Assembly: GCF_932526225.1 (NCBI RefSeq)
Contig: NC_064038.1
Span: forward strand, 13,865,647-13,929,646
Direction of reading: 5' to 3'
Source: Nematostella vectensis
Taxonomy: Eukaryota; Cnidaria; Anthozoa; Actiniaria; Edwardsiidae
DNA: 64,000 nucleotides
Below the pieces are notes generated by a model. That model was not told the DNA's origin and did no database searches. It worked only from the letters and a program-made list of their open reading frames with translations. This document shows positions 46,594-58,521 of this stretch, in pieces (positions within the stretch are counted from its first letter, which is position 1; each line of letters begins with the position of its first letter). The translations under genes were made by a program, and so were the position numbers.

Positions 46594-49500
46594 CTAGAAG
46601 TACTCATCAGGCAAGGGGAATTCTGGAGGGAAGTCTTCACCATCCTCAACTCGTCGTCTATCAGTCGCCCCTGCCCTTGCTTCAGGGGATGGTATAGGGC
46701 TCAACACATCAGAACACCCCTCCCCCTTGCCGCTACTAAGGACGCATCGTACGTACTCATGGATGCTACTCTCAAGGTAGCTCAGTGGCGCAGATCCTTG
46801 TGACAGGAGATAAAAGTGGAAGTCCTTCAAGTTGAACGTTTTGCCGAGCTTGTCCTCTGCGTATTTGCGTAGCTTGATGATGTGTAGCTGGCCAATCATG
46901 TACGCCGTGGCTTGCCCAGGGTCGCTCTGGTATCGCGTCACCTCTTTCTCGGCGCCGTCACTTGTGTCCCACGCGTACTTGGCGAAGTAGTCCAGCGCTA
47001 AGCTGCGATTAAACCCTTGGTAGTGGAGACCAGTGTCGACGATAAGGCGAAGGGCTCGCCAGATCTAAGACAAAGAGTAGCGATTACTTTGGCTAGCGCT
47101 AGCGTGTATCAAAGACAAAGCAGCGATCAACTTTGGCCTATCGCTAGCGTGTGTCAATCAACGACTGTCATGCGCGAAAGATTTCTCTTTCACGCATAAA
47201 AACAAAGGAAATTAAGAAAGCCAAAAGTACGAAACAAAGGAGCGGTGAGATGAGAGGACGATCAGAAAACAAAACAAGCAAGCAAGCAACAAACAAAGAA
47301 ATAACACACAAAAAAGGAATCATATACCTTAACCTTATATGGTAATAGCACGTGACCTACCTGCCATTTGAGCATGCCATATTTTTGGAAAGGCTCGCCA
47401 TCATATGTATCCGTGTCACGTGCTACCAGCGGGTTCTCCGCGTACAAACCCCACCCCTCTGAGAACGCCGTGTAACTAGTGGCCGTGTCAAGCCACGTGA
47501 CCGAGTCGCCACAGTTATCCCGGAAGTGCTCAACTAGACCTTGTACCTGAAAACACAGGTCTTTTGGTCAGTGCTCAACTAGACCTTGTACCTGAAAACA
47601 CAGGTCTTTTAGTCAGTGCTCAACTAGACCTTGTACCTGAAAACACAGGTCTTTTGGTCAGTGCTCAACTAGACCTTGTACCTGAAAACACAGGTATTTT
47701 GGTCAGTGCTCAACTAGACCTTGTACCTGAAAACACAGGTCTTTTGGTCAGTGCTCAACTAGACCTTGTACCTGAAAACACAGGTCTTTTGGTCAGTGCT
47801 CAACTAGACCTTGTACCTGAAAACACAGGTCTTTTGGTTAGTGCTCAACTAGACCTTGTACCTGAAAACACAGGTCTTTTGGTCAGTGCTTAACTAGACC
47901 TTGTACCTGAAAACACAGGTCTTTTGGTCAGTGATTTGAAAAGGCGATGGATATCGGTCAGTACATTAAAATTCCAATCTAAGTTGTTAAAAAACAATTA
48001 CAAAATATGAGGATTAAGTATAGTCAAAGGATTATGTAGCCAACATGTAAAACAAGGAGAAATGGAGATATGGAAAATAACAAGAAAACTTTAACTGATT
48101 CATTTTAAAACTCGTGGAGCTATCCTTATTCATCCTGGATCATTATCCTGGATCATTTGGTCCTGGACCAAATTATGTCAATTCTCAAGACACGCCTCCT
48201 GGCCATGAACTTATGTTCACAATCCCTTGAAGATATTCAGTCAAAGTGATTTTTAGTTTGCACTCTAGGAGATTCCTGCCCCATCCAAGCCTAAGCAGTA
48301 TCGAGTAATTTATGCTACACTACAAATGTATCGATGATCAACTTTTATACACAAGTATCAAACTATTAGCAGACAACTCTACGGCGACTGGATATAAGCT
48401 GAAAACGACTTATACCGGGTTACCTGTGTGTGGTGCCCAGGCCTCGCTTCATGCGCGTTCACACTCCACTCCTCAAACTTGGGCCCAGGCCTTTCTATGA
48501 AGAAGGGGATGTTGTAATAGGCGGGCCGGGAGCAGTACGAGTTGCTCCTCGAGTAGCTTTGCGCTCCGCTTGACGGGTTCAAGTTGGGTCGCATCTCCAC
48601 CGGGCAGTTGGGCGTGGTGTGTTTGTACCCGTTAAAGTGGAACATGCCCACTGTTTTAGGGTCAAGCTTGCTCATCACCTGTTAACAGAAATGTTAAGGG
48701 GGGGACTAGTCATTGACCAGGGCATCGTACCCCTTTCTCAATTAGACGTCATTTACGACGAATTACACAACCAAAGAGGGTTTTTTCGTTTTTCAATCTA
48801 GAATATACTTCGAAACTCTGATATAAGGTCTTGAATAGCTTGCTCTTATCTGGGGATATTCGCAAATGTTTTTTTAACCCAATGTTTGAAGACAAACATT
48901 TTTGAATAGCCCCCAAAAAAATCGGCTAGCAGGCAAGCATTTAACGTTGCTGGGACAACCAGTGATTTATGAATAAACGCTCCTCTCCCCCGCCCCTCAA
49001 AACAAATACGGTAGCCCCCCCTTCAAATAAACGAGTAAATACGGTAGCCCCTCTCAAATAAAAGAGTAAATACGGTAGCCTAACCTCCCTTCAAATAAAC
49101 GAATAAATACGGTAGCCGCCCCTAAAAAAAACTACATACGGTAGCCCACCTCAAATAAACGAGTAAATACCGTAGCCCACCCCCCCTCAAATAAACGAGT
49201 AAATACCGTAGCCCACCCCCCTCAAATAAACGAGTAAATACCGTAGCCCACCCCCCTCAAATAAACGAGTAAATACCGTAGCCCACCCCCCTCAAATAAA
49301 CGAGTAAATACCGTAGCCCACTCCCCTCAAATAAACGAGTAAATACGGTAGCCCACCCCCCTTAAATAAATGAGTAAATACGGTAGCCCCCCTTCCTAAA
49401 TTAAACCAGTTAATACGGTAGCCCCAAGATCTTTTGCTCAGTTCTACCAGTTCTGCTTACCCGTCTGGCCTCGTCAAACCACCTCTGCATGGCGGCCCAG

Positions 49501-52500
49501 CGGTTAGGGCAGAAAGTCTTGGCGTTCTCGAGGGAGTACGAGCACACATCTTTAGCATTTGCGTCACTCTCATTGGCGGGGATTGGCACGGTGTCGAAGA
49601 ACATATCGGACTCGTTCAGCCGCTTGATGAAGGCTTCTACTGCGGTGGCGTTATTATTTGACTCGCCGGTGACATCACGCGCTATTTCTAAGACCTGGCA
49701 GACAAACAACCGTAATACTGCAGGCGCGTACACAGGGAGGGGGGGGGGGGGGGGGGCGCAGGGCGCGCGCGGCTCCTCCTTGGCGGCAAAAAAGTGGGTC
49801 ATTTCCATGCTTTTTCATTATCATACCTATCACAGCCACCACCCCTCCCCCTCACCCAATCCTGGGAACGCGCGCATGTACCGATTATTATTAATTCACC
49901 ATTTGATTTTAGACTAAAGACGATAGAAATGTATAAAGATGATAGAAATTAACAATATTCTATTGTTAATTTTGTCTAAATTCTGGCTCAATAAAGTCGC
50001 AAGGATCTAGACATAAGCCATGATGTGTGTTTTTTGTATTAGTTTTCTAATAAACAAAAAAACAAACAAACAATAAACACCTAAACAAACAAGTAGGGAA
50101 GCACAGATAAAAACAAACAAACGACAAAAACAACGACAACAACGAACCCTAAACAATTAAACAAATAAAAGAGCACAAGCAAAAAAAAAAATAGAGCGAA
50201 AAAAAAAAACAAGCAAATCACTAAAGAAACTAAACAGATAGCAACAACAAAAAACAAAAACAAAAAATTGCTGTACCTCTGGATATAGCTTTTCGAGCAT
50301 GGTGTAGCCAAGTTTGTGGACCTCATCCGGGGTATTTGTGGTAGTAGTGAAATAAGGCATAATGTGTTCATAGGTTTTCTTTCCGTCAAGCTTTTCGCCG
50401 GTCGGTAAGACCTGCGTCGTCTTGTTCCCCGTGGAGGTCCCGTTCACATAGATGTATTCAAGGGGAAGGGTGGCGAGACCGCTGGACACTGTACTGGGGA
50501 CGCAGTGCAAGGCATGCTCTGTCTCTAGATACCTGCAATGGTAGCATATAGTAAACCCCGGGGGACTCCCCCTTAGAAACACACATGTATCTCTTTATCT
50601 TTCTAGATACCTGCAATGGTAGCATATAGTAAACCCCGGGGGACTCCCCTTTAGAAACACACATGTATCTCTTTATCTCTCTAGATACCTGCAATGGTAG
50701 CATTACGTGAACCCCGGGGGACTGTTCCGGAAGTTGAGCTCCTGAAGTAATTACATAGTCACTTACGTAGTTGTAGTTAACTATTCATTGATTGTAATTG
50801 ATTGTTATTTGATACTCATGGTATATAAGAACGGACATGCGTTAGATCGGGGGGTTTTGTGAAAGAGATTGTTAAGAGAGATTGCTAAGAGATTGTTACC
50901 GAATATTGAAGAGATTGTGAAGAATAAAGAAGAGAAAACGGAGATCGTTCCCAGAGTGTCGTTTGGATAGATACATTTCCAACACGTGGTCCTTCGAGCC
51001 GGATTTGTGATCGAGAGCGGTTCAAGAGTTGAGATCGGGAAGTTTCAAGCGTGCTGATCGCCATGGCGGAACTCGCAAAAAAGAAGAAAGTCCGGGGAGC
51101 TCACAGAGGTGCAGCGACGAGACTAATACAGAAGGCACATGCCCTTTTAGATGGAGAAGAATCAGACGCCGAAGATGATTTAAGACAGATTTGCGGTAGT
51201 GCAAAGGAGAAGATCGCCACGCTGCGCGCGTTGGACGACGAGATTTTAGAACTCCTGGTCGAGGCGGAAGACGACGAAGATTTAGAAAAGTTCCTCGATG
51301 AAGGAGATGAGATGCGGGGGAAACTCCACAAGATAGTATTCAAGATAGAAGAACTGTTATCTCAGAAAACGATGAATACTAGTGCCCGAGGCTCAGTTAC
51401 TTCAGTCGCCTCGAGCGAACACAAAAACAACCCCAAGGTGAGGGCTAGATTGCCTAAACTTGAAGTCAGAAAATTTGGAGGGAAGATTCAAGAATGGCCC
51501 GAGTTCTGGGACTCGTTCGAGAGCGCTATTCATAACAATGAGTGTCTCTCGGACGCTGACAAGTTCGCCTATTTGAAGGGGCTTCTGCTAGATGAAGCGA
51601 AACCCACGATCGCGGGCTTTGCAATGACGGCGGCGAACTATCACGCGGCAGTGGAATTGCTACGAAAAAGGTATGGGAAACCCAAAGTTATTCAAAGGTC
51701 ACACATTACCGACCATTTAAACCTCTCGCCCGTGTTTACTGATGGAGACTTGGTGAGGCTGAGGCGATTTCTTGATACGACCGAAACGCATTACCGCGGA
51801 TTACAAGCGCTGAAGGTAAACGAAAGTATATACTCGGGAATCGTGGTGCCGGCGTTGATCCAAAAATTGCCTAACACATTTCGATTGACAATTACACGTG
51901 GACACCCGGACTTCATGGCCTGGGGTATGGAGGAATTACTAGAACAGATCAAAGCAGAGGTAGAGCTGAGGGAAGAACACAAAGTCTCGGCGGGAACGAA
52001 CAAGAAACCGCAGGAGGGAACGGCCGTCAAATCATCAGCAAGCTCGCTGGTTGTATCAAATGGACAGGGAACTTGTGTCTATTGTCAAGGAAAACACAGC
52101 TCAGAGAAATGCGAGGAGATCAAGCTTCCTGGAGAGCGTAAGAAGCTACTTATTAGGTATGCTATATGTTTTAGATGCTTAAGAAAGAATCACAGATCGT
52201 TTGATTGTAGATCTAAAGACAACAAATGTAAGGGATGCGGGGGCGCGCATCATGTATCTATTTGTGAACGTAACGAGGCTAAGCAAACTAGTGGTCCGGG
52301 AGAGTCGCAGCAAGAACGGGGGGAGAATGAACAGTTAGATGAAATTACTTCTAATCACGTAACTTCGGGGGGTACGGATAATTTGCATGTGGGCTCTGGC
52401 ACGCGCGTAGCTTTACAAACAGCGCAGGGTATTGTAAAAGGCGAAGGGGGCGGAACTTCAAGGACAAGGTTTTTGTTTGACACCGGTAGTCACCGATCGT

Positions 52501-55500
52501 TCATTACCCAATCAGTGACGCGAAAAGCCACGCTTCCGGTAGTCAGGCGTGAATGGGTATGCATCAACGCGTTTGGTCAGCGCAACCAAAAGGGCGCGCT
52601 CAGGGAAGTCGTGGAGGCGTTTGTAGTGCCAGAGATCTCTAACATTCCTAATAGTCATGTCGAGTTAGTCAGAGACCAGTTTCCACACTTAGAGGGCTTG
52701 TGGTTTTCAGATGGAAATAGAGGTGAGGAGAGACTAGAGATAGAGGTTTTAGTTGGAGCCGATTATCTTTGGCAATTTCAGAGAGGTTGTGTAATTCGAG
52801 GCAAAGTAGAGGAACCCGTTGCCATAGAAACAGAGCTAGGATGGGTATTGTCAGGCCCTATGACAGCTGATAGTAATCATGAAGAGATAGTTCAAACGAA
52901 TTTGCTAGTTCAAGACCAGCCTTCAGAGCAGACCGAGTGTTTAGATAGAGAGATAGCGAAACTGTGAGACCTAGAGACGTTAGGTATCAGGGAAACGCGG
53001 GGAGTACAAGAGGAGTTTTTAGATAACATTAGTTTCAATGGAGAGAGGTACTCAGTGAAGTTACCGTGATAGGTCAATCATAAGCCGTTGCCTACGAATT
53101 ACGAAAGTAGCTTAGGCCGCCTTCATAGCACGATGAGAAAGCTCAGGCAGGAGCCAGAAGTGCTTGATCAGTATGAGGCAGTTATCAAGAATCAGTTAGA
53201 AGCGGGAGTGATAGAGCCAGTTCATGCATTAGAAGAGGGTAATAAGATACATTATTTGGCACATAGAGCTGTAGTGCGTAGGAACATTCCCACTAGTTCA
53301 CCAGTTAGAGTGATCTATGATGCGTCGGCGAAGACAGGTAAGGGGTGAGTGTCGCTCAACGATTGTTTACACGTGGGGCCGTCTGAACCCTCTTTTGTTT
53401 AATGTGTTGTTGAGATTCCGTCTAGACAGGATAGCTTTGACAGCGGACATAGAAAAGGCTTTCTTGAACATCGAGGTGGACCTGGAGGACAGAGATTGCT
53501 TGCGATTCCTGTTCCCTGAGGATCCGAGAAAGGAAGATTCGGTCATCAAGGTATACCGGTTTTGTAGAGTGGTATTCGGTCTAAACGCCTCGCCTTTTCT
53601 GTTAAATGGAACCTTGAGGCAGCACTTAATGAAGTTTCAAGAGATTGACCCTAGGTTTGTAGATACTTTAGTTCAAAGCTTCTATGTAGACGACCTTGTC
53701 ACTGGCAGCCGCTCCCCAGAGGAAGCGTTTGAGTTGTTCCACAAGTCTAAAGAGAGACTTGCAAAGGGCGGGTTCAACTTACGCAAATGGAACACAAACG
53801 ACTGCGAGCTCCAGGGTAAGTTGAATGGTGACGCACCCAGTAGTGATACACAGACCGAGACAGGGAATAGTCAGGGTGCGAACTGTGAGAATGGGGTACA
53901 AAGGGTGTTAGGTCTACCCTGGGATAGGAAGAGAGACATCATAGGGATAGCGTTTCAGGGTATCTATGACAAGGCCCAGCAGCTAAAGGCAACCAAGCGG
54001 AATGTGCTGAGTGTTCTCGCAGGTATGTTTGACACACTAGGATTGGTAAGTCCAATATCGGTAGCAGCGAGAATTTTGTTCCAGACCCTATGCCGAACAA
54101 CCGAGTTGACCTGGGACGAGGAGTTGACAGGGGAAGTTAGAAAACAATGGGAGGCCTGGGTCGAGGAGCTGGAGAGGGTGGTGAGTATTGACCTTCCCAG
54201 GTGTGTACTTCAAACATTCAATGGCAAGGTAGAAATCCATGGATTCGCAGACGCTAGTCACAAGGCATACTGTGCAGTCGTCTATCTTGCGTACGACGAG
54301 GGGGGAGAGAGGCAGGTAAGATTGCTCTGCAGCAAAACACGGGTAGCCCCTCTAAATGATTTGCCAATCCCTAGACTAGAATTAATGGCTGCGTTGATTC
54401 TTGCGCGCCTTGTGCACAATGTTAAAGAGGCTCTAGGTGACCTAGTAGAGGTAGGAAGGCAGCTATACTGGTCAGACAGCATGACAGTGTTATACTGGTT
54501 AGAAAACAAAGGCGAATGGAAACAGTTCGTGCGACACAGAGTGGATGAGATCTTGCGCCTAACCGGAGAAGGTGAGTGGAAACACTGTCCAGGTGAACAG
54601 AACCCAGCTGACATTGGGTCACGAGGTGCCCTAGCCTCTAAGCTTAAGAGCAGTACGCTATGGTGGAACGGACCATCATGGCTCTCCGAGACCGAGGAAG
54701 GATGGCCTAAAACTGAGATAAGGAAAACCAATGCTGGGGCTGAGGAAGAGAAGACTACAGTATGTATGGTTGTCAATAACGAGAGACAGGCTGAAGACAT
54801 CTCTGCAGTGATTGATATCAACAGGTTTAGTGATTGCGGTAAGTTGTTCAGAGTGACTGCGTACGTCCACAGGTTTGTACACAATGTTAAAACGGACAAG
54901 GCACACAGGAAGACCGGTCGACTGTCGAGTGAAGAGATTGATAGCGCAGAGCTGCTGTGGATTAAGTCAGCACAGTTAGATGTGAAGATGTGAAGCTAGG
55001 ATTAGTAGAAGTGTCAGGACTGCTTAGATGCCGAGGGAGACTGGGTAATTCTGAGCTCGAGGCAGATGCTCGGATGCCTATAATACTACCTAGACAACAT
55101 AGGTTGACAGAGATGCTCATATTAGACTGTCACAGGAAGTTCCATCACTGTGGCGTTAGAGGCACTTTAACTCAGTTACGGACGAGGTACTGGGTGCCAC
55201 AAGGGAGACAAGTAGTGAAAGGACTCCTTCGTAGGTGTGTCACGTGTAGAAGATTAGAGGGAAGGGCCTACGCGGCACCTCCAGAGGCAGACTTGCCAGA
55301 CTTTACCTCATCGAGGTAACGAGCACAGGGAGACCGTGCAAGTGGGAGACGTAGTGACCGTGCATGACGACGGTAGTAAGCGGAACCAGTGGAAAATGGC
55401 CGTAGTGGAGCAGTTAATTAAAGGTAGAGATGACATAGTGAGAGGAGCTAGAGTAAGACTTGTTACGAAAGGCAAGCCGCAACGGCTAGACCGACCAGTC

Positions 55501-58500
55501 CAGCGACTGTACCCCATAGAGGTTAGATGCGCAGACGCAACACATGGCACGCGAGCAAACAGCGGAGGGAATGTGCAAGCCAGAGCCCGGTCTACGCGAG
55601 CAGCAGCGTTGCGCGCGCGGGATTAGATAGCGATCGGGGCTGTGCTTGACTCATAGGAGTCAAGGGGGGGAGTGTGTTCCGGAAGTTGAGCTCCTGAAGT
55701 AATTACATAGTCACTTACGTAGTTGTAGTTAATTATTCATTGATTGTAATTGATTGTTATTTGATACTCATGGTATATAAGAACGGACATGCGTTAGATC
55801 GGGGGGTTTGGGGAAAGAGATTGTTAAGAGAGATTGCTACGAGATTGTTACCGAATATCGAAGAGATTGTGAAGAATAAAGAAGAGAAAACGGAGATCGT
55901 TCCCAGAGTGTCGTTTGGATAGATACATTTCCAACAGGGACTCCCCCTTAGAAACACACATGTATCTCTTTATCTCTCTAGATACCTGCAATGGAAGGAT
56001 ATAGCAAACCCCGGGGGACTCCTCCTTAGAAACACACATGTATCTCTTTCTCTTTCTAGATACCTGCAATGGTAGCATTAAGTAAACCCCGGGGGACTCC
56101 CCCTTAGAAACACACATGTATCTCTTTCTCTTTCTATATACCTGCAATGGTAGGATATAGCAAACCCCGGGGGACTCCCCCTTAGAAGCACACATGTATC
56201 TCTTTCTCTTTCTAGATACCTGCAATGGTAGCATTAAGTAAACCCCGGGGGACTCCCCCTTAGGAACACATATATTGCCACCCCATCCCTTAGGAATGTT
56301 CAATACCTGTTAACAGCATGGACAGACTCTCCAATACTCTCAAACAGAAATTGCCTCATTGACTCGTTCACTGTTTTGTTATGAGTTGCCTCCCATTTGG
56401 CGGTCTCTTGAGAGTTATTCATCAAATTGGATAGAAAGGAGTCGCTGAGAAGTCCCTTAAGACCAGTTTCAAAGAAAACTCCTGAAAACAAAAAGAAGAG
56501 AACACAATCACCTCAAAACAATCAAATACAAAATTTGTCCGCATTAAAAAAGAAAAAAAAAAGAAAAAAAAAAGCTTTTGCTCGTACAGCTAGGACAGCA
56601 CTAAACAATGTTGTCGTTACACAGGAAACACGTGGTTGTGTGAAGGAGCCCGGGATGAGGGCTATAGGGGGCGAGCGCAAGGGAACTACGTTTCGAGTAC
56701 GTACTCTACCTCGGGCAATTATTAAGTTTCATTTTGAGTAGGAGGAGTTTTTTTTATCAATTGGCGAGCTCAGGACGAGGACGACGGCTGGGATGGCCGT
56801 CGTTTTGTGAAAAACGGTGGAATGTATCAGACAGAACGCATCTTCGCGTACTGCTATTGAGTCTATAGGATGGCCAACTTGCACTAAGGAATCGCGCGAT
56901 TTCTTGAGTGAAAATTTCAGGCCAAAAGAAACACAGAAATGGCTTCGTCCGTCACACCGGAAAGGGGAGAAAAAGCAAAATCTTTCAATGAAAATGAGCC
57001 CTTTCTGACAAAGAAACTTTTTGGTTGTTTTTAAGCGTTGAACAAGTCGCTTTCTGTTGTTGTTATTTTGCCGCCAAAAAGTCAGCCGCCTATTAACTTC
57101 GGTAATCGTTATACTTTAGTTCTAAAGTGACACGAAAACTGCTTCATCTACAACACACGTAAAGGGCTACCTCTTTTTCCGAAGAACACACCCAGGTTTA
57201 TGCGTATTATATACCGACCATTAAGCTGATAAAAAGGTGAACTCTGTAAGGACTCTTCAAGATTTCATTTTCTCGGATTAACCATATTTTACGCACGGGT
57301 TTGTTCTTGCCTCTAGTGCCAGTATCTCGTTACGGCGCGTGCAGTCTCACGCCGAGCCAGATGACTAAGCAGAATCTCAAGAATCAGGAGGAAAATGCTT
57401 CTAGCTGAAGGGTCAAATCATATAAACGCGAAGCCGTATTCGCTATTCGATGAATAGGCGAAAGTGGAACTAGGGAAGTAGGGATCGCAAGGAATCTTGG
57501 GTTTCCCGCGCAAACATGTTGATCCGTGCGGGTGATTATACGGGTTAAGTCATCTCAGTGATTCCATGCTGCTTTTTATTTGTTAATTAGGTTCTCATCC
57601 AGAGCTTTAGCACGATCCACGAATATTGATACCTGTGGAACGCTTAAGGATAATAGCACATTGATTTATACAACTTCGCAGAACAGATCTATAAACACTT
57701 GTTACATAATGCAGGCTCTTACCTCGTGGCCCACGGCGCGAAATCTCTAGGAACTCCCGCTTCCAGGAGTCCAGTCCAGCTTTACACTCTTCCACACTTC
57801 TCACCATGCCCGCTTGGACGCCGTATCTCATGTTTGCGATGTATTGATGAAATGTTCCATTCAGTAGCGATAGCTTCTCTCTCAACAACTCAAAATCTGC
57901 AATGGTGGACGGCTTGAAGTTAAGGAACGTTGTTCGTATCTCACTATTTATGCTACACATCGGCTGCCAACAGAAGAGATTAGGTCCCATTAGAAAGTCG
58001 CCCGCGTAATAGTTCCCATCGTACGGGGTGGCAAAGATGTGTTTCAGATAATGCTTTACTTGATACAACGCCTTTTTCTCCCTCGGCTTCAGACTCGCCT
58101 CGGAAATAGTCGCGTTAGAAATCTCATAGTAAAGTTCCATGGCGCGGTCGGTAACTTTCTTTATGTTAGCAGGAGACGGGTCATACGGCCTGTAGATCCT
58201 CTTGATGTCCGCTTGTGTCACACCAAGCTTGTAGATAATTTGATTCGGATGCGTATCAAAGTAGGCGTCTATGACTTTGTTCAGGAATTTATCCAGGCCG
58301 GATCGTTTAGCCTCGGCCGAAGACGCGCATCGGTTAACTGGAGAGGGAGTCGGCGTGGCGGTCGGATTTCCTCCATCGGTCTCACTAGTCGATCCCCTAC
58401 ACTCACTCGCTTTTTCATTCGACCTCACGATCAGTACAATCCCTACAATCAATAAAACGATGCCTAACAAAGCCAACGCCGCAGCAATGTAAAGCGGTAG

Positions 58501-58521
58501 TCGATGCCTTGGCCCTTTCAT
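46594..58521 (-). CDS. DUF885-family membrane-anchored putative metalloprotease (complete, seven exons)
   Basis: Exons: 58521-57723, 56481-56307, 50532-50277, 49694-49461, 48678-48424, 47546-47361, 47064-46594 (TAG), all in phase, giving 791 residues. The start is the first in-frame ATG (MKGPRHRL), just before a single hydrophobic segment (about residues 10-32), so a type II signal anchor with an outside-facing domain is likely. DUF885 (PF05960) hallmarks are VNAHEARPGHHTQ (about 561-573; the HE and HH are candidate zinc ligands), SEGWGLYAE (about 602-610) and RYQSDPGQATAYMIG (about 679-693). Several NxS/T sites and cysteines fit extracellular exposure. Enzyme activity is inferred from the family. 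The intron between exons 2 and 3 contains a BEL/Pao element; two acceptors are embedded in minisatellites. The divergent gene at 62499 is a paralogue. Confidence 0.9.
47529..47935 (-). repeat. 45-bp minisatellite spanning the acceptor of DUF885 exon 47546-47361
   Basis: CTCAACTAGACCTTGTACCT recurs every 45 bp from 47529 to 47889 (nine copies). On the minus strand each unit is GTGTTTTCAG|GTACAAGGTC plus TAGTTGAGCAC, the acceptor and first 21 exon bases; 47529 is the real exon edge. In the exon frame an upstream copy reads VQGLVEH then TGA, so only the last acceptor is productive. Confidence 0.93.
48968..49425. repeat. 35-bp minisatellite in DUF885 intron
   Basis: CTCAAATAAACGAGTAAATA followed by CCGTAGCCCAC or a close variant recurs about 12 times; the homogeneous part has 35-bp spacing (49231, 49266). 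Left-hand copies are more diverged. It stops about 35 bp short of the exon at 49461 and does not contain the junction. Confidence 0.85.
49723..49875. mobile_element. MITE-like element with 18-nt poly-G tract
   Basis: CAGGCGCGTACACAGGG at the left and AATCCTGGGAACGCGCG at the right are imperfect inverted ends. GCGGCAAAAAAGTGGGTCAT is the reverse complement of the interior block at 3490-3510. The G run is 49739-49756. It is the opposite-orientation relative of 3401-3574 and lies about 30 bp upstream of a DUF885 acceptor. Confidence 0.65.
50526..50722 (-). repeat. 78-bp minisatellite spanning the acceptor of DUF885 exon 50532-50277 (part 1)
   Basis: TAGATACCTGCAATGG recurs at 50526, 50604 and 50682. 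On the minus strand each copy is CCATTGCAG|GTATCTAGA, the real acceptor and first exon bases. The array is interrupted at 50722 by an LTR retrotransposon and resumes at 55937. Confidence 0.92.
50723..50984 (+). repeat. BEL/Pao 5' LTR
   Basis: It has TG...CA ends, and a TATATAAG promoter-like motif near 50822. It is followed by a likely primer-binding region TGGTCCTTCGAGCC at about 50987. Confidence 0.9.
51063..52967 (+). CDS. BEL/Pao gag and protease open frame
   Basis: The start ATG at 51063 has context GCCATGGCG. An N-terminal charged, coiled-coil-like segment is followed by a retrotransposon gag block (KFGGKIQEWPEFWDSFE), then cysteine-histidine knuckles near 52075-52115, 52165-52205 and 52230-52270. 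A retropepsin-like FDTGSHRSF lies near 52480. The frame ends at TGA 52965-52967. Downstream pol continues in the same phase, so this stop breaks an originally longer polyprotein. Confidence 0.85.
   Translation: MAELAKKKKVRGAHRGAATRLIQKAHALLDGEESDAEDDLRQICGSAKEKIATLRALDDEILELLVEAEDDEDLEKFLDEGDEMRGKLHKIVFKIEELLSQKTMNTSARGSVTSVASSEHKNNPKVRARLPKLEVRKFGGKIQEWPEFWDSFESAIHNNECLSDADKFAYLKGLLLDEAKPTIAGFAMTAANYHAAVELLRKRYGKPKVIQRSHITDHLNLSPVFTDGDLVRLRRFLDTTETHYRGLQALKVNESIYSGIVVPALIQKLPNTFRLTITRGHPDFMAWGMEELLEQIKAEVELREEHKVSAGTNKKPQEGTAVKSSASSLVVSNGQGTCVYCQGKHSSEKCEEIKLPGERKKLLIRYAICFRCLRKNHRSFDCRSKDNKCKGCGGAHHVSICERNEAKQTSGPGESQQERGENEQLDEITSNHVTSGGTDNLHVGSGTRVALQTAQGIVKGEGGGTSRTRFLFDTGSHRSFITQSVTRKATLPVVRREWVCINAFGQRNQKGALREVVEAFVVPEISNIPNSHVELVRDQFPHLEGLWFSDGNRGEERLEIEVLVGADYLWQFQRGCVIRGKVEEPVAIETELGWVLSGPMTADSNHEEIVQTNLLVQDQPSEQTECLDREIAKL
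52968..55625 (+). pseudogene. BEL/Pao pol remnant (RT, RNase H, partial integrase)
   Basis: Same-phase sequence resumes after the stop at 52965 but has adjacent stops at 53067-53072. A frameshift near 53340 leads into the frame ending at 54993, with RT motif YVDDLVTG near 53690 and an RNase H region starting HGFADASHKAY near 54240. A second shift near 54990 leads to the integrase zinc region (54990-55319), which ends at a stop. An integrase C-terminal segment follows at 55336-55625. The DDE catalytic core expected between them is absent, most simply by internal deletion. No intact pol product can be made. Confidence 0.88.
55675..55936 (+). repeat. BEL/Pao 3' LTR
   Basis: Direct copy of the 5' LTR, 262 bp, preceded by a purine tract. 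Confidence 0.9.
55937..56275 (-). repeat. 78-bp minisatellite spanning a DUF885 acceptor (part 2)
   Basis: The array resumes with copies at 55979, 56057, 56135 and 56213. Removing the element and one target duplication (5219 bp) brings 55979 to 50760, exactly 78 bp after 50682. The array therefore predates the insertion and kept its phase. It ends just downstream of exon 56481-56307. Confidence 0.92.

Larger units (their letters stand above)
50723..55936 (+). mobile_element. BEL/Pao LTR retrotransposon, recent, internally defective
   Basis: The element is 5214 bp, with two 262-bp LTRs (50723-50984 and 55675-55936) starting TGTTCC and ending CCAACA, and a 5-bp target duplication GGGAC (50718-50722 and 55937-55941). 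The LTRs differ at about five or six positions by eye, so insertion is fairly recent. Order is LTR, gag with zinc knuckles, aspartic protease, reverse transcriptase, RNase H, integrase zinc region, integrase C-terminal part, purine-rich tract (AAGGGGGGGAG), LTR. This order and the RT/RNase H style assign it to BEL/Pao. Pol is interrupted and the integrase catalytic core is missing, so it is non-autonomous. Confidence 0.93.
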
